From a bacterium ADurb.Bin236 (GTDB taxonomy: Bacteria; UBP15; UBA6099): a DNA stretch of 64,000 bases. Every line of letters starts with the position of its first letter. The first letter of the stretch is position 1. A program made the translations under genes and the position numbers. Below are positions 62,630-64,000 of the stretch, piece after piece. The notes under the pieces were generated by a model, which had not been told where the DNA came from, did no database searches, and saw nothing but the letters and a program-made list of their open reading frames with translations. Location of the stretch: the NCBI GenBank assembly GCA_002069885.1, contig MWCD01000012.1, positions 1 to 64,000 on the forward strand, read 5' to 3'.

Positions 62630-63781
62630 ATGCCCGAAGTCCCTCTCGAAAGAAAAATGTTCGTCGACACCATCCGGAAGTTTGCCCGGAACGAGCTTGA
62701 GCTTGTGGCCGACGAGATAGACGCGACCGGCGAATTCCCGGTCAATCTCTACCGGCGGCTGGGCGCGCTGGGGTTCCTCGGACTGCGCCTGCCCGCCGAA
62801 TACGGCGGCTTCATGGAGGGCAACCCGGACTCCGTGACCGTCATGATGTGCGTCGAGGAGATAGCCAAGGCCAGCGCTGGATTCGCACTGTCGGTGGGCG
62901 CGTCGATCACCCTGTTCGCCGCGAACGTGGCGCGGAACGGCAACGAAGAGCAGAAAACCGCATATCTTCCGGGAATCGCAAGCGGAGATAAAATCGGCTG
63001 CTGGGGATTAACCGAGCCGGACGCCGGATCGGACGCTTTGGGGATAAAGACCCGCGCTGTCCGCGCCGAAGGCGGCTGGCTGCTGAACGGACGCAAGACG
63101 TTCATCACTAACGCGCCAATCGCGGACCACTTCATAATCATCGCCAGAACGGGAGGCGAGCCCGGCAGGATAGACGGCGGGACGGCGTTCATCCTAGACC
63201 GTGGCGCGGACGGCCTCTCCACAGGAAAGCCGCTGGACAAAATGGGCATGCGCTGTTCGCCCACCGGAGAGATTTTCTTGGACAACGTCTTCGTCCCTGA
63301 CTCCCGCGTCCTCGGCAAGCCCGGAAACGGGTTCTTCGACATGATGGCGTCGCTTGATTTCGAAAGGTCGGTCGCGGGAGCCATAAACGTGGCGATAGCC
63401 CAGCGCTGCCTCGAAATCTGCTTGGAGTATTCGAAAACGAGAACCCAATTCGGAAAACCAATATCGAAGTTCCAACTCGTTCAGGAAAAAATCGCCCGGA
63501 TGCACAGGGACATCGAGCTTGCCAGAACATATATCATCCACGTGCTGGAGATGATAGACTCCGGGCGGCTTGTCACCGCGCAGGCGGGAATCGCAAAATG
63601 GTTCGCCACCGAAATGGGCACGCAGGCCGCGCTCGATGCCATCCAGATTCTCGGCGGATATGGATACTGCCGCGAATACAAGGTCGAGCGTTACATGAGA
63701 GACGCAAAGCTGCTGGAGATAGGCGCGGGCACGAACGAGATAAACAAGCTGCTTATCGCCAAAGTCCTCCTCGGCGCGTGA
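62630..63781 (+). CDS. Acyl-CoA dehydrogenase (isovaleryl-type active site)
   Basis: 383 residues, FAD-dependent alpha,beta-dehydrogenation of acyl-CoA. Blocks: GFLGLRLPAEYGG, IGCWGLTEPDAGSDALGIKTRA, WLLNGRKTFITNAPIAD, TRTQFGKPISKFQLVQEKIARM, and ILGGYGYCREYKVERYMRDAKLLEI. The usual catalytic Glu in YEGT is replaced (EIGAGTNEINKLLI), exactly the IGAGT pattern of isovaleryl-CoA dehydrogenase, where the base is a Glu on the LDxER helix; here ASLDFERSVAG keeps it. A branched- or bulky-acyl substrate is therefore likely. GGAGG lies 7 bases before the ATG. Confidence 0.92.
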   Translation: MPEVPLERKMFVDTIRKFARNELELVADEIDATGEFPVNLYRRLGALGFLGLRLPAEYGGFMEGNPDSVTVMMCVEEIAKASAGFALSVGASITLFAANVARNGNEEQKTAYLPGIASGDKIGCWGLTEPDAGSDALGIKTRAVRAEGGWLLNGRKTFITNAPIADHFIIIARTGGEPGRIDGGTAFILDRGADGLSTGKPLDKMGMRCSPTGEIFLDNVFVPDSRVLGKPGNGFFDMMASLDFERSVAGAINVAIAQRCLEICLEYSKTRTQFGKPISKFQLVQEKIARMHRDIELARTYIIHVLEMIDSGRLVTAQAGIAKWFATEMGTQAALDAIQILGGYGYCREYKVERYMRDAKLLEIGAGTNEINKLLIAKVLLGA

Positions 63782-63824
63782 GCCTGCGAAAACTGGTTCC
63801 CGAACATCATGTTATTCCCGGTGT

Positions 63825-63853
63825 TTGACATGCATACATCCGTCAAATATCAT
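63825..63853 (+). promoter_or_regulatory. Promoter for the ABC ATPase gene
   Basis: TTGACA, 17 bp, TATCAT ending 10 bp before the ATG at 63864, with no ribosome site between. The transcript would be leaderless or nearly so. Confidence 0.55.
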
Positions 63854-63863
63854 TTCGAATTGT

Positions 63864-64000
63864 ATGATAGCTCTCGAAAACATATCTAAAACGTACAGGA
63901 TTCCGCAGATAAATCCGTTCAGGCGGTCGGTTCCGTCTCAGGCTCTTGCCGGGGCGACACTGACGGCCTCGCGGGGAGAGACGCTGGCGCTTGTGGGCAG
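63864..64000 (+). CDS. ABC transporter ATP-binding protein (partial)
   Basis: Forty-five codons before the window ends: MIALENISKTYRIPQINPFR, then a Leu/Ala-rich strand and SRGETLALVG, the run into a Walker A motif. This is the standard start of an ABC ATPase; the insert after the first strand and the lone ATPase start suggest an exporter or lipid/peptide type, but the family cannot be fixed from this fragment. Confidence 0.8.
   Translation, partial: MIALENISKTYRIPQINPFRRSVPSQALAGATLTASRGETLALVG

Overview
The window is GC-rich chromosomal DNA of an uncultured-looking diderm bacterium. Diderm signs are an ExbB/ExbD/TonB-like operon, a FlgT/CsgG-like exported protein, a KsgA-CdsA block and dTDP-rhamnose genes. 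No rRNA, tRNA or taxonomic marker settles the phylum. The dnaK-grpE-dnaJ-hspR order, a divergent chorismate synthase and many dispersed palindromic repeats point away from the well-studied Proteobacteria and Firmicutes, but I do not assign a phylum. Several promoters match the sigma-70 consensus (TTGACA/TATAAT, mostly 17-bp spacers).

Layout. 1-6.4 kb: start of an exported protein, then a minus-strand set of a PEPCK-like P-loop protein, a chorismate synthase paralogue lacking the GESH histidine, and purC; then a DUF2294 protein. 6.1-12.3 kb: minus-strand metabolic run ribBA-ribH-trpS-DUF1015-yjbQ-asd-small ORF. 12.9-14.4 kb: a flavin-binding protein and an AT-rich Mrr endonuclease, followed by 1.3 kb of gene-free repeat DNA. 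15.7-22.2 kb: TPR protein, plsC, URO-D-like protein, transketolase, AttH/CrtC-like protein (minus). 22.7-26.8 kb: heat-shock operon dnaK-grpE-dnaJ-hspR (plus). 27.3-30.3 kb: RloA/RloB-type defence pair and an acetyltransferase. 30.6-34.4 kb: two exported proteins and a TIGR03960-type radical SAM protein. 34.8-43.5 kb: phoU with a pstB remnant, then exbB-exbD-tonB-like-cohesin-like-SLH-sensor protein on the minus strand. 44.2-46.9 kb: hisC-cmk facing a RacA-like HTH/coiled-coil protein. 47-57.7 kb: transporter, zinc-ribbon protein, nitroreductase, DUF2505, lipoate ligase, Tat phosphoesterase, sensor kinase, FlgT-like protein, response regulator. 57.7-58.5 kb: AT-rich gene-free stretch. 58.5-64 kb: rmlD-rmlB, ksgA, a small membrane ORF, cdsA, acyl-CoA dehydrogenase and the start of an ABC ATPase.

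The most striking non-coding signal is a family of about 100-130-bp elements (eight copies in two sequence classes). Each copy lies directly after a stop codon in the orientation of that gene. Each has an A/T-rich hairpin, a duplicated 3' arm that changes together with the hairpin, and usually a second GC-rich hairpin. Other dispersed families are a 14-bp-arm palindrome (five copies), a roughly 165-bp inverted-repeat-bounded element (two copies) and a roughly 180-bp element (two full copies and one partial).
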